64,000 nt of DNA from JBEKIK01 sp963845975. Its GTDB lineage: Bacteria > Planctomycetota > Planctomycetia > Pirellulales > Thermoguttaceae. The notes beneath the pieces were generated by a model, which was given only the letters and a program-made list of their open reading frames with translations, did not search any database and was not told the DNA's origin. Each line of letters begins with the position of its first letter. The stretch's first letter is position 1. The stretch spans positions 1,054,001 to 1,118,000 of the forward strand of contig CAWJUD010000001.1 of the NCBI GenBank assembly GCA_963845975.1. Direction: 5' to 3'. Positions 35,163 through 44,454 of the stretch are shown here, in pieces. Both the position numbers and the translations under genes were made by a program.

Positions 35163-35235
35163 AACATTGTCCCACCCTGGAACACTACTGGACAAGCCAG
35201 CATTGAAATACCGGCGTTATTGAGGAATAAATATT

Positions 35236-35817
35236 ATGAAATTGCTGGAAATATCTCAGATAACTCAATGTTTTTCTATAGCATTTGCAACGCTAGCTGG
35301 AGGATTGTGGGCTATATATCGATTTATTTCCGAGCGTAAATTTGAAACCGCTATTGGAACCGAGATTTCAACTAAAACACAGCAAATTGGCAAACAATCT
35401 CTTGTATTCGTCGATGTTGCATTTATCAATAAAGGTAATCGCAAGTTGGAAGCCAACAAGATTCGGAGAAAAGATGGATTTATATATGCTGATTCAATAG
35501 AGAACCTTCGCCATAGTTGTAGTCTTCAGATTAAACGTATACGCGAAGCATCTAAGCCTTCAGATCGACAAATAGATTGGTACATTTCTGATGATATTCT
35601 TGAAAATATTGAGACCATCCCAGAAATTGATTTAGCAACTGAATATGAAAATCCAATAACAAAACGAACAGATTTCTGGCTTGAACCTGGCGAAACAGCC
35701 CACTTATGTGCATCATTCCTTTTGTCTCGCGGAGATTATTTGCTAAAAGTCACATTCGTTGGTAAACGTAAAAATATTGATTACTGGAGTTTTATTCATT
35801 ACTTGCATATAGATTGA
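35236..35817 (+). CDS. Unassigned single-pass membrane protein, AT-rich
   Basis: 193 residues. An N-terminal hydrophobic segment ('CFSIAFATLAGGLWAIYRFI', about 12-31) is followed by a soluble, beta-rich-looking part ('QSLVFVDVAFINKGNRKLEA', 'DFWLEPGETAHLCASFLLSR', 'YLLKVTFVGKRKNIDYWSF'). I recognise no family. Codon and base use (many A/T third positions) differ from the GC-rich neighbours, and the gene stands next to a toxin-antitoxin pair, so it may be accessory DNA. Confidence 0.6.
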   Translation: MKLLEISQITQCFSIAFATLAGGLWAIYRFISERKFETAIGTEISTKTQQIGKQSLVFVDVAFINKGNRKLEANKIRRKDGFIYADSIENLRHSCSLQIKRIREASKPSDRQIDWYISDDILENIETIPEIDLATEYENPITKRTDFWLEPGETAHLCASFLLSRGDYLLKVTFVGKRKNIDYWSFIHYLHID

Positions 35818-35870
35818 TGTCGGGCGTTAGACTTGCCAAACGAGACGGCAATCATGTCGCGAGCCGATTC

Positions 35871-35930
35871 ATGCCCGTGACAAGCGTGGACATGGCACCC
35901 TGTTCTATTTGCAATTTGCATTTTGCAATA
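35871..35930. repeat. REP-like palindrome and tttgcaa heptamers
   Basis: 'atgcccgtgacaagcgtgga' with 'catggcaccc' (35871-35900) is a diverged REP of the RAYT-associated family. Immediately after come tttgcaa/tttgcat/tttgcaa units (35909-35929), abutting the end of the convergent tRNA-binding gene. Confidence 0.7.
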
Positions 35931-35931
35931 A

Positions 35932-36261
35932 TCATCTCACCGTTGCGCCGGATTCGCACTCGCGGTCGGGACGCAAGAGGACCACGCCTTGGGCGTCGCT
36001 GGCGGCCAGCAGCATGCCCCGCGACTCCTCGCCGCGCAGCACGACCTCCTGCAGATTGTTCACAACCACGATTTGCCGGCCCACCAGGTCCTGCGGCTGG
36101 TAATAGGCCCGGATGCCGGCCACAATCTGCTTTTCTTCTTCGCCCATTTTAATCGTAAGCAGCATCAGCTTGTCGGCATTGGGATGTTCCCGCGCGGCCA
36201 GCACGGTAGCTATGCGGAGATCGAGTTTTGCAAAATCGTCGTAAGTTATTGTGGGTTTCAT
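35932..36261 (-). CDS. Stand-alone tRNA-binding (OB-fold) domain protein, MetG C-terminal type
   Basis: 109 residues: 'ITYDDFAKLDLRIATVLAAR', 'EHPNADKLMLLTIKMGEEEK', 'QIVAGIRAYYQPQDLVGRQI', 'VVVNNLQEVVLRGEESRGM'. This is the EMAP/Trbp111 fold that forms the C-terminal dimerisation and tRNA-binding domain of methionyl-tRNA synthetase. As a separate gene it may be the beta subunit of a split MetRS or a CsaA-like chaperone; the sequence resembles the MetG tail more. Cytosolic. The frame is intact. Confidence 0.87.
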   Translation of the reverse strand: MKPTITYDDFAKLDLRIATVLAAREHPNADKLMLLTIKMGEEEKQIVAGIRAYYQPQDLVGRQIVVVNNLQEVVLRGEESRGMLLAASDAQGVVLLRPDRECESGATVR

Positions 36262-36263
36262 AG

Positions 36264-36294
36264 TAGGGTTCAGGGTTCGGGGTTCAGGATTCAG
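36264..36294. repeat. GGTTCAG-type heptamers
   Basis: gggttca, gggttcg, gggttca, ggattca units lie just upstream of the start of the tRNA-binding gene, in the divergent gap before the MazG gene. Confidence 0.8.
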
Positions 36295-36401
36295 AAAAAA
36301 CGCGAGGGTGAAAATCTGTTAAAATATGGTAAGCAGGGATGCGGTTTATGTCAAAGGGAAGGATTGTGGAAAAGGGAAAAGTCGGATAATGTAGATATAT
36401 T

Positions 36402-36761
36402 ATGCTGCAGGATGATTTACCAAATCTAAACGAGCCTAAACCGAATTCAACCTCGCGGGCCCTGACCCTGGCCGATTTCCAGTCGCTTATCCGGCGGATG
36501 TACCTGGAAAAAGACATCGCCAGGGGCGTGGAAGGGACCTTCATGTGGCTGATGGAAGAGGTGGGCGAATTGGCTTCCGCGCTCAGGAACGGCACCCACG
36601 ACCAGCGCGCTACGGAGTTCGCCGACGTGCTGGCATGGTTGACCACGATCGCCAACGTGGCCGGGGTCGATCTGGCCGAGGCGGTGATGCGAAAATACGG
36701 GTCCGGCTGCCCGGGCTGCGGCCGTTTCAAGTGCACTTGTCCGGATGCGGGAAAACCATGA
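36402..36761 (+). CDS. MazG-like nucleotide pyrophosphohydrolase
   Basis: 119 residues. The all-alpha NTP-PPase core is visible in 'GTFMWLMEEVGELASALRNG' and 'RATEFADVLAWLTTIANVAG', giving the EExxE...ExxD metal-binding pattern. The C-terminus ends in a small Cys motif 'CPGCGRFKCTCPDAG', possibly zinc-binding. Such proteins hydrolyse non-canonical or excess NTPs. Its stop overlaps the ATG of the next gene (ATGA at 36758), indicating translational coupling. Confidence 0.85.
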   Translation: MLQDDLPNLNEPKPNSTSRALTLADFQSLIRRMYLEKDIARGVEGTFMWLMEEVGELASALRNGTHDQRATEFADVLAWLTTIANVAGVDLAEAVMRKYGSGCPGCGRFKCTCPDAGKP

Positions 36762-39148
36762 GCCGACGGATATACAAACAAGGCGGTAAGAAATTGCAAA
36801 TTGCAAAGTGCAAATTGCAAATTGCAAATTGCATTGAGCGTGGGCAGTGGTTATTGGATGATGGATCGCCGGTAGTAGTCAGCGCGAAACCGCAAGCGGT
36901 TTCATCTGGATTCATCCCTCATCCCTCATCCTTCATCCTTTTTATTATTGCAATTTTGGTTTTTCCCCTTACGGCTCCGGTTTACGCCGAAAACGTTCAG
37001 CCGCCTGAAATCGCGGGCATACGGGTAGGCATTGGCGACCGGTGCAAAGTCGGTTTGTGGACACCCGTGGAAATTACGCTTCTAGGCGGCAGCGAATCGC
37101 TTACCGGCACGGTGACCGTGACCGTGCCCGACGGCGACGGCATTCCCAGCCGCGTGCTTACGCCGCCGAACAAACCCTGCCAGGTATTGCCCGGCCGGCA
37201 GACAAGCGTGCTGCTTTACGCCCGTATCGGACAAGTAACAAGCGAGTTAAAAGTAGAGTACATTGTCGGCAGGCGTGTGGCCGCCCGCAAATTCATGGAG
37301 TCGTCCTTCAAAGTCGATCAAGATCATTTCATATATCCGCTGGAAGCCCAGCCCCTGGTCGTCAGCATCGGGCCGAAGGCAACAGGGATTGAAGATATTC
37401 CCCGCTTAAAGGAGATGGATAATGAACATCGGCTGGTCGTGGCCCGAATAGACGACATCGACCAATTGCCCACGTCCTGGTATGGATACGAAGGGGTCAG
37501 TGCGGTGGTGATTTCCACGAGCCAGGCCGAGCTTTATCGCAAACTCACGCCCGAGGGCGCCCGGCTGGACGCCTTGGAGCAGTGGATCCGCATGGGGGGA
37601 CGCCTGGTTCTGTGTGTCGGCTCGCGGGCGGACGAAGTGCTGGCGCAGGATTCGGCTCTTAAGCGATTTGCACCTGGGCGGTTGGAAAAAATAGTCACTC
37701 TCGGGCAGACCGGGGCATTGGAGATATATTGCGGCGGTTCGGCGGCCGTGCCGCAAGAGCAGGACGGCGGCAAAACAGCCATTCAGGCGGCCAAGTTGGC
37801 CGATATCCGGGGCATTGTCGAAGCCCGGGAAGCCGATTTGCCGCTTGTTATCCGCACGCCGTGCGGCTTGGGGCAGATCGTTTTCCTGGCCGCCGATCTG
37901 GACCAGGGGCCGCTTGGCAAATGGAGCGATCGCCCCTTGCTTTTGGCGAAATTGCTCGACCTGCCCGCGGGCCGCAGTGAAGAACCGCCCGACAACGCCG
38001 CGCTTATGCACTACAGGTACACCGATCTTTCCGGCCAGCTCCGCAGCGCCCTGGATGAGTTCACCGGCGTGCGGACCATTCCTTTTTCATTCGTGGCATT
38101 GATGATCATCTTTTATATTTTGCTTATCGGGCCGGGAGATTACTTTTTCCTGCGTAAAGTCGTCCGCCGCATGGAATGGACATGGCTCAGCTTCCCGCTG
38201 ATTGTCCTGGTTGTAAGCGCCGCGGCGTACCTGCTGGCTTATTACTTCAAGGGCAATCAGCTCCGGGTGAATCAGGCCGATTTGGTGGACGTGGACGCGG
38301 CCTCGGGCTTCGTGCGCGGCTCGACCTGGCTGGACATATTCAGCCCGCGCATGGAATCCTTCAATCTGTCCCTGCAACCGCGGCTGCCCGACGGCCATTC
38401 GGATGCGAACGCGCAATCCTGGTTCGCCTGGCTGGGATTGCAAGGCGGAGCCCTTGGCGGCATGAATCCCCGCGGCGCCAATCCCACGCTCTGGCCCGAA
38501 CATTACAGCTTCGCCCCCGATCTTCAGCGCCTTGCAAGGCGTGCCGATCCAAGTCTGGTCGACGAAAAGTTTCACCGCGCGGTGGTCGGCCTCAACCGCG
38601 GCCTTTCCCCAGGCCGAATTGTCCGATGAGGAGCAATCGCTTTCCGGCTCGATCACCAATACGCTCGATTTTCCTTTGAAAAACTGCGTCTTGGCCTACG
38701 ACCGCTGGGCCTACGAATTGGCGCTCTGGCCCCGGGCCAGACGGCCGTTTTGGACCAAAACCTCAAACGCAGTGAATTAAAAACCTTGATGACCGGCAAA
38801 AAAGCCATCTTCGAGATGAAGTATCGCCAGGAAATCACGCCTTATGATCCCTCGAGCACCAATATCGCCTACATATTGCGGATTATGATGTTCTACAACG
38901 CCATCGACGGCCAAAGCTACACCAGAATGGATAACGAATATCAATCGTTTGTCGATCTAAGCGATCTGTTGAAGACCGGCAGGGCGATTTTAACGGCTGA
39001 AGGCCCTAATCAATCCCAGGAAAAATATCAAGGCGCCGCACTGCTGCGCGATGAAAAACCCCTTGCCGGCCCGGCCGATATGCATATCACTTTGTATCGT
39101 TTTGTTTTTCCCGTAAAACGCGAAGTTTCATCATCGGAAACTCCCTGA
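36758..39148 (+). CDS. Membrane protein upstream of ABC ATPase; repeat-derived N-terminus, two frame breaks
   Basis: Starts in the ATGA overlap with the MazG gene. Residues 10-60 are translated repeats: 'KLQIAKCKLQIANC' (ttgcaaa heptamers), 'VSAKPQAVSSG' (gaaaccgcaagcgg palindrome) and 'FIPHPSSFILF' (tcatccc heptamers), running into a signal-like segment 'IIAILVFPLTAPVYA'. A large extracytoplasmic part follows, then two membrane helices ('FVALMIIFYILLIGPGDYFF', 'LIVLVVSAAAYLLAYYFKG'). Breaks: an extra C at 38607-38610 ('GLNRGLS' to 'QAELSDEEQSLSGS'), and a missing G near 38721 ('RWAYEL' to 'GALAPGQTAVLDQNL'). It ends 'YRFVFPVKREVSSSETP'. About 795 residues. It is probably an accessory subunit of the ABC system that follows 22 bases later; I do not know its name. 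Confidence 0.72.
36793..36941. repeat. Three repeat families stacked inside one coding N-terminus
   Basis: ttgcaaa heptamers (36793-36832), the 'gcgaaaccgcaagcggtttc' palindrome (36884-36903) and tcatccc/tcatcct heptamers (36910-36941), all in one open frame. Confidence 0.85.
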
Positions 39149-39170
39149 TTCCCGAACTCCGATTCCTTTT

Positions 39171-40097
39171 ATGATCAAAACACAAGACCTAACAAAAGTC
39201 TACGGTGAATTGCGCGCCATTAACAACCTTTCGCTGGAGTTGGCCGAAGGGGATTTGTTCGGGTATATCGGCCCCAACGGATCGGGCAAGACCACCACTA
39301 TGCGAATCCTGGCCACGTTGCTCCAGCCCACCTGGGGCGAAGCCGCGGTATGCGGCTACTCGATATATACGCATCCCAAGGAAATCCGGCGGCTGATCGG
39401 CTATATGCCCGACTTCTTCGGCGTGTACGACGACATGAAGGTAATCGAGTACCTGGAATTTTTCGCCGCGGCGTACCGCATAAAAGGGCCCAAGCGCCGG
39501 CAAATTTGCAACGAGGTTTTGGACCTGGTCGACCTGGGTTACAAGCGCGAGGCCTTTGTCACCAGTCTTTCCCGCGGCATGACCCAGCGCCTGGGGCTTG
39601 CCCGGGTGCTGCTGCACGACCCCAAGGTGCTGCTTTTGGACGAGCCGGCCAGCGGCCTGGATCCGCGGGCGCGAATCGAAATCCGCGGGCTGCTTAAAGA
39701 GCTTCGCAAGATGGGCAAGACGATCATGGTTTCCAGCCACATCCTCCCCGAACTGGCCGACATCTGCAACAAGGTGGGCATTATCGAACGCGGCGAACTG
39801 CTGGTAAACGCCAACGTCTCGGACGTGATGAAACAAGTCCGCCAGCGCACGCTGCTGGCCGTCGGCGTAAGCGGCGACAACGAAGGCGCCGCCAAATTGC
39901 TGGGCCAGAGCAATCTGGTGGAAAGCGTGGATATCCGCGAGGGCAAAATTTTCGTCACCTTGAAGGAAAACGTCGACGACTACAGCGAATTGCCCACTGT
40001 GCTCGTCCAAGCAGGTTACAAGTTGAAATTATTCAAAGAAGATGAAATCAATCTTGAAACCGCCTTCATGGCCCTTACAAAAGGCATCACGGCCTGA
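39171..40097 (+). CDS. ABC-2-type transporter ATP-binding protein
   Basis: 308 residues. Walker A 'GYIGPNGSGKTTTMRILAT', Q-loop region 'LIGYMPDFFGVYDDMKVIE', signature 'VTSLSRGMTQRLGLARVLL', Walker B 'VLLLDEPASGLDPRARIEI' and H-loop 'TIMVSSHILPELADICNKV'. It powers export or gliding-type ABC complexes; the preceding membrane gene is the likely partner, but no classical permease is in view. From about residue 278 to the stop the gene lies within unit 1 of a tandem array, so its last 33 codons exist in four copies here plus a fifth, diverged one at 42638. Confidence 0.93.
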   Translation: MIKTQDLTKVYGELRAINNLSLELAEGDLFGYIGPNGSGKTTTMRILATLLQPTWGEAAVCGYSIYTHPKEIRRLIGYMPDFFGVYDDMKVIEYLEFFAAAYRIKGPKRRQICNEVLDLVDLGYKREAFVTSLSRGMTQRLGLARVLLHDPKVLLLDEPASGLDPRARIEIRGLLKELRKMGKTIMVSSHILPELADICNKVGIIERGELLVNANVSDVMKQVRQRTLLAVGVSGDNEGAAKLLGQSNLVESVDIREGKIFVTLKENVDDYSELPTVLVQAGYKLKLFKEDEINLETAFMALTKGITA

Positions 40098-41007
40098 ACA
40101 CAGGTTTCCACACACGCCAGCCCGAAGCGCAAGCAAGGGCAATGCGTTGCAATCCCTCGCTTGCGCTTCGCTCTAGAGCGTATCTTGGATAAATGTAGCG
40201 TGTTGGGTGCCATGCCCACGCTCGTCGTGGGCATGTTTTCCCGATGGTTACACTGCATGGCCACGCAAGCGTGGCCACGGCACCCGGCTCGTCCAAGCAG
40301 TGAAATTATTCAAAGAAGATGAAATCAATCTGGAAACCGCCTTCATGGCCCTTACAAAAGGCATCACGGCCTGAACACAGGTTTCCACACACACCAGCCC
40401 GAAGCGCAAGCAAGGGCAATCTGTTGCAATCCCTTGCTTGCGCTTCGCTCTAGAGCGTATCTTGGATAAATGTAGCGTGTTGGGTGCCATGCCCACGCTC
40501 GTCGTGGGCATGTTTTCCCGATGGTTACACTGCATGGCCACGCAAGCGTGGCCACGGCACCCGGCTCGTCCAAGCAGTGAAATTATTCAAAGAAGATGAA
40601 ATCAATCTGGAAACCGCCTTCATGGCCCTTACAAAAGGCATCACGGCCTGAACACAGGTTTCCACACACGCCAGCCCGAAACGCAAGCAAGGGCAATGCG
40701 TTGCAATCCCTCGCTTGCGCTTCGGGCTAGAGCGTATCTTGGATAAATGTAGCGTGTTGGGTGCCATGCCCACGCTCGTCGTGGGCATGTTTTCCCGATG
40801 GTTACACTGCATGGCCACGCAAGCGTGGCCACGGCACCCGGCTCGTCCAAGCAGTGAAATTATTCAAAGAAGATGAAATCAATCTGGAAACCGCCTTCAT
40901 GGCCCTTACAAAAGGCATCACGGCCTGAACACAGGTTTCCACACACGCCAGCCCGAAACGCAAGCAAGGGCAATGCGTTGCAATCCCTTGCTTGCGCTTC
41001 GGGCTAG
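40001..41007. repeat. Tandem array: ABC gene 3' end plus REP hairpins, four units
   Basis: Unit starts ('gctcgtccaagcag') at 40001, 40287, 40564 and 40841: spacing 286, 277, 277, with a last partial unit to about 41007. Unit 1 is the native gene end. Units 2-4 lack nine bases ('gttacaagt'), an in-frame loss, and still read as the gene's C-terminus with its TGA. Each full unit also holds a 'gaagcgcaagc...gcttgcgcttcg' hairpin and a head-to-head REP pair ('gggtgccatgcccacgctcg' and 'gcatggccacgcaagcgtgg'). The units are nearly identical, so the amplification is recent. Confidence 0.92.
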
Positions 41008-41024
41008 TGTTACTTCATGAATAA

Positions 41025-42440
41025 TCAGGGGGATTGCCCATTCACTTGATCGATGCGTTTATACAGCATCACTCCCAGCCATATCACCACGCCCAGGTAG
41101 GTAAAATTCCGCAGTCCGAGGATAGATGCAGCCGTGGGAGCAGGAGGCAATCCGAGAGCAACCGCATTTATCGGTATAAGGGCATATGGATTCGGATTCG
41201 ATTCATTGCTGACGAAATTATACGGAAAGATCCAGGTCGTCATCACAGCCACGGCGATTAATAAACCCGCGAAAATAAACGGCCGTACGCGCCCTTCGGG
41301 AAATATCTCAACCGCCAATAGCAGCAGAAGTGGAAAGGCCCAGAGGAAATACTGCGGCGAAAGCACATTCGATAAAATCACGGAACCGGGAATTACGTAG
41401 CAGGCCGTGCGATAGGCGTCTTGCCGGGCATAGTGCGACCGCCGGAGAAGGGCCCAGAGGCCTTCGCCCGCCAGAAATCCAAGCAGCAAAATCGTGGACA
41501 ATATCTTCATCGCACCGGACATGCCTCCGGAAAGGTTAAAAGCCCCGTGAGTGTGAGTTATGAAAACTTTCGATCCGTAGTCCGAGGCAATCGTCATCAG
41601 CGTGGAATACAGCGATTCCAGATGGATTTCCCGCTCGGCATGGAATTTAAAAATCCCCAACACGCTGGGGCCGGTGGCCGCCCATTGAATTATAAACGGC
41701 ACGCTGATCGTCGCGGCCAGTACGGCCAATGCGGAAAGCAGTCGGGTTAATCGGCGCGGGGCGTGAAAATCGGCAAGCAGAAAAAAAGGCAGGCTTAGTA
41801 GGGGAATTATTTTGAAACTAATGCCCAGCCCGAATATCGCGTATGCCAACGTAGCCCAGTGAATTGACCAGGGGGACTCCCGAAGCGACCGCGTCCAGCA
41901 GTAGACCCCCAATATCAGCAGCATGAGCAAGGCCACGTCGAGCCGGTCGTAGAGCACGGGGCTCAAGATGGACGTCGTAATTATATAAAGCAGCGCGGCC
42001 CAGGGAGCCATTTGCGGGCGCCGATTCCGGGCAATCAACAAAAGCATTACAAAGGACGCCAGATCGCAAAGAAACATCAGGCCTCGAAAGCCGCGGATGT
42101 AATCAAAATATATCGGCGCGATTTGAGGATCCCGGTTGCTTGTGATTCGGCGATCGTCGAACATCCGCGGCGCGCACGTCGTCCAGTAAGCCAGGGGAGG
42201 GTATGGAACCACGAACTCTTCCGTGTAGGGTGTTTGTTGCAAGTCGACGGCTTTGACGGCGTATTCATAATACATGGGGATGTCCGAGATCATCGGGCGG
42301 GAAAAAAACAGAATGTAAGCTCGCGTCAATACAAATAACGCGATTGCAAGGGCAATCAGGACCTTGGAGATTGTCCAAGTTTTACCGTCACTAACAAATG
42401 TCGATTGAACCGGCACGTTTTTGGGGTGTTTACGTCCCAT
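41025..42440 (-). CDS. GT87/DUF2029-like integral membrane glycosyltransferase, copy 1
   Basis: 471 residues with about ten hydrophobic segments. The N-terminal luminal loop carries 'SRPMISDIPMYYEYAVKAVD' and 'TPYTEEFVVPYPPLAYWTT', the Asp and the YPPLA block typical of GT-C enzymes of the DUF2029/GT87 type, which use polyprenyl-phosphate sugars. 'LLYDRLDVALLMLLILGVY'-like and 'LSPQYFLWAFPLLLLLAVEI' segments follow. The frame is intact. It is convergent with the ABC tail array and paralogous over its whole length to the gene at 42619-44123. Confidence 0.8.
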   Translation of the reverse strand: MGRKHPKNVPVQSTFVSDGKTWTISKVLIALAIALFVLTRAYILFFSRPMISDIPMYYEYAVKAVDLQQTPYTEEFVVPYPPLAYWTTCAPRMFDDRRITSNRDPQIAPIYFDYIRGFRGLMFLCDLASFVMLLLIARNRRPQMAPWAALLYIITTSILSPVLYDRLDVALLMLLILGVYCWTRSLRESPWSIHWATLAYAIFGLGISFKIIPLLSLPFFLLADFHAPRRLTRLLSALAVLAATISVPFIIQWAATGPSVLGIFKFHAEREIHLESLYSTLMTIASDYGSKVFITHTHGAFNLSGGMSGAMKILSTILLLGFLAGEGLWALLRRSHYARQDAYRTACYVIPGSVILSNVLSPQYFLWAFPLLLLLAVEIFPEGRVRPFIFAGLLIAVAVMTTWIFPYNFVSNESNPNPYALIPINAVALGLPPAPTAASILGLRNFTYLGVVIWLGVMLYKRIDQVNGQSP

Positions 42441-42618
42441 GCGTTGTGTCCTTGAAAGAATGACGTTTATACAAGTGCCTATAGATGGCGCTGCCGCCGA
42501 TCGCCATTAAGGTTGAATGATATATTATCTTATTTGCCGCCCCATCGCCACGCCACCGCAAGAATTATTGGACCGCAAGGGACATCCTGGTTTTCCATAA
42601 TCAATACGCAGGCGACTT

Positions 42619-44123
42619 TCATAGCAAACAATCGCCGGAAGACGAAATCGATCTGGAAACCGTATTCATGGTTCTTACAAAAGGCATCACTTCGTGAATC
42701 CCCGGGGCCGACCAGGCCCCGGAAGAATCATTCACCCGATCGATGCGTTTATAAAGCATCACTCCCAGCCATATTACCGCTCCCAGGTAAGTAAAATTCC
42801 GCAATCCGAGGATAAAAGCAGGCATGGAAGCAGGAGGCAAGAAGAAAGGGACCGCATTCAACGGTATAAGGGCATGGGGATTCGATGCGCCACCGTAGTA
42901 ATTATACGGAAAAATCCAGGTCGTCATCACGGCCAGGGTGATTAATAAAGCGGCGAGAATCAAGGGCGAGACGATTCCTTCAGGAAATATCTCGACCGCC
43001 AATAGCAGCAGCAGGGGAAATGCCCAAATGAAATACTGCGGCGAAAGAACGTTGGAAAAAATCACGGAAGCGGGAATTACGTAACAGGCCACGCGATAGG
43101 CGTCTTGCCGGGTATAGCGTGACCATCGGATCAGCGCCCAAAGGCCTTCGCCCGCGAGAAACCCGAGCAACAAGAGCGTGGATAAAATCTTCATCGCATG
43201 CCCCAAGTCTCCTGACAGCTCATTAGCGCCGTGCGAGAAGGAGACGAAAACTTTCGATCCGAAGCCCGAGGCAATCGACATCAACGAGGAATATAGCGAC
43301 TCAAGCTCAATTTCCCGCTCGGCATGGAACTTGAAAACGTGGAACACTCCCCGCCCGGCGGCCGACCACTGAATCAAAAAAGCGCGCTGATCGAGGCGGC
43401 TAAAACGGCCGTCGCGGAGCACAATCGAATAAATCGGCGCGGGGCGTGAAAATCGGCGAGCAGGAAAAAAGGGACGATAATCAGGGGGATTAATTTGAAA
43501 CCGATGCCCAGTCCGATAATCGCGTATGACAATGTCGCCCAGTGAATTGCCCGGCCCGATTCTCGAAGCGACCGCGTCCAGCAATAGACGCCCAACATCA
43601 TAAACATGAGCAGCGCCACGTCGAGCCGGTCGTAGAGCAGGTTGCCCAATATGGCCGTGGTAATCACATAAAGAAGCGCGGCCCAGGGAACCATTTGTGG
43701 ACGCCGCTTGCGCACAATCAAGAAAAGCGTTACGAAGGACGCCAGGTCGCAAAGGAACATCATGCCCCGAAAGCCACGGGTGTAATCAGAGTATATCGGT
43801 GATTTTTTGGATTCCTCAGTACTCGTTATTCGGCGATCGTCGAACATCCGCGGCACGCACGTTGTCCAATATGCCAGCGGAGGGTATGGAACCATGAAGT
43901 CTTGCGTGTAAGGCGTTTGCCGCAAGTCGATGGCCCTGGTTGCATATCCATAATACAAGATAATATCCGTGATATTCGGGCGGAAAAAAAACAACATGTA
44001 AGAACGCGTCAAGACAAATAGGCCGATTGCAAGGGCAACCAGCACCTTGGAGATTGTCCATGTTTTGCCGTCCCGGACGGAGGTGGATTGAACCGGCATG
44101 TGTTTTGGATGTATGCACGCCAT
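42619..44123 (-). CDS. GT87/DUF2029-like membrane glycosyltransferase, copy 2, frame break at 43376-43381
   Basis: Starts 'MACIHPKHMPVQSTSVRDGK' (ATG 44123), aligning with copy 1 'MGRKHPKNVPVQSTFVSDGK'. The same landmarks are present: 'RPNITDIILYYGYATRAIDL', 'TPYTQDFMVPYPPLAYWTT'. At a run of six A (plus 43376-43381) the frame stops after 'AASISALF'; adding one base continues 'LIQWSAAGRGVFHVFKFHAE', matching copy 1 'IIQWAATGPSVLGIFKFHAE'. At the 3' end copy 2 lacks copy 1's stop and runs on through the antisense of the ABC tail relic ('HEVMPFVRTMNTVSRSISSS') to 42619. About 500 residues. The copies differ at many positions, so the duplication is not recent. Confidence 0.78.
42638..42697 (+). 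pseudogene. Isolated diverged copy of the ABC ATPase C-terminus
   Basis: Twenty codons, 'EDEIDLETVFMVLTKGITS' plus TGA, match the end of the ABC gene ('EDEINLETAFMALTKGITA'). It stands at the 3' side of glycosyltransferase copy 2 just as the original tail stands beside copy 1. It is therefore a relic of a segmental duplication. Confidence 0.85.
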
Positions 44124-44454
44124 GCACCGGGACCTCAAATGATCGAGGGTGTAATCGCCTGTAATGATTTCCGAAAGTCTGTATTAATTTCCGAAAATAA
44201 TGTCTGGACTTTTGCAAAAATCTCGTAATATGTTACCTAATATGCCGTTTCATCGCTACACTAACTTTTCGCATGGAAAGCAAGGCCCCCAGGGCCCCGG
44301 CGACGGTCTGGGAAGACTATCTTGGCCACGGTTGATGTCGGAATCGCTTTTCATCATAATTTAGGGTATCCTGAAATTGACTATTCCGTTGGCGCGGCAG
44401 TTGTACTGCCGCAACTATGCTCGATTCATCGTAGGCGCATGACTATGGTGGTTT
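44124..44454. other. Intergenic, no gene seen
   Basis: A 'gcggcagttgtactgccgc' palindrome at about 44394-44412 is similar to 'ggcagcacaactgctgcc' near 29873. The remainder is AT-rich and probably holds promoters for the divergent glycosyltransferase and peptidase genes, but no clear -35/-10 pair stands out. Confidence 0.5.

Noticed and set aside
36545..36757. Earlier start for the membrane protein gene at 36758
   Set aside because: It would overlap most of MazG. The ATG in the ATGA overlap is a far more usual arrangement.
40001..41007. CRISPR array
   Set aside because: Units are 277-286 bases and identical throughout, with no short direct repeats separated by unique spacers, and no cas genes are nearby.
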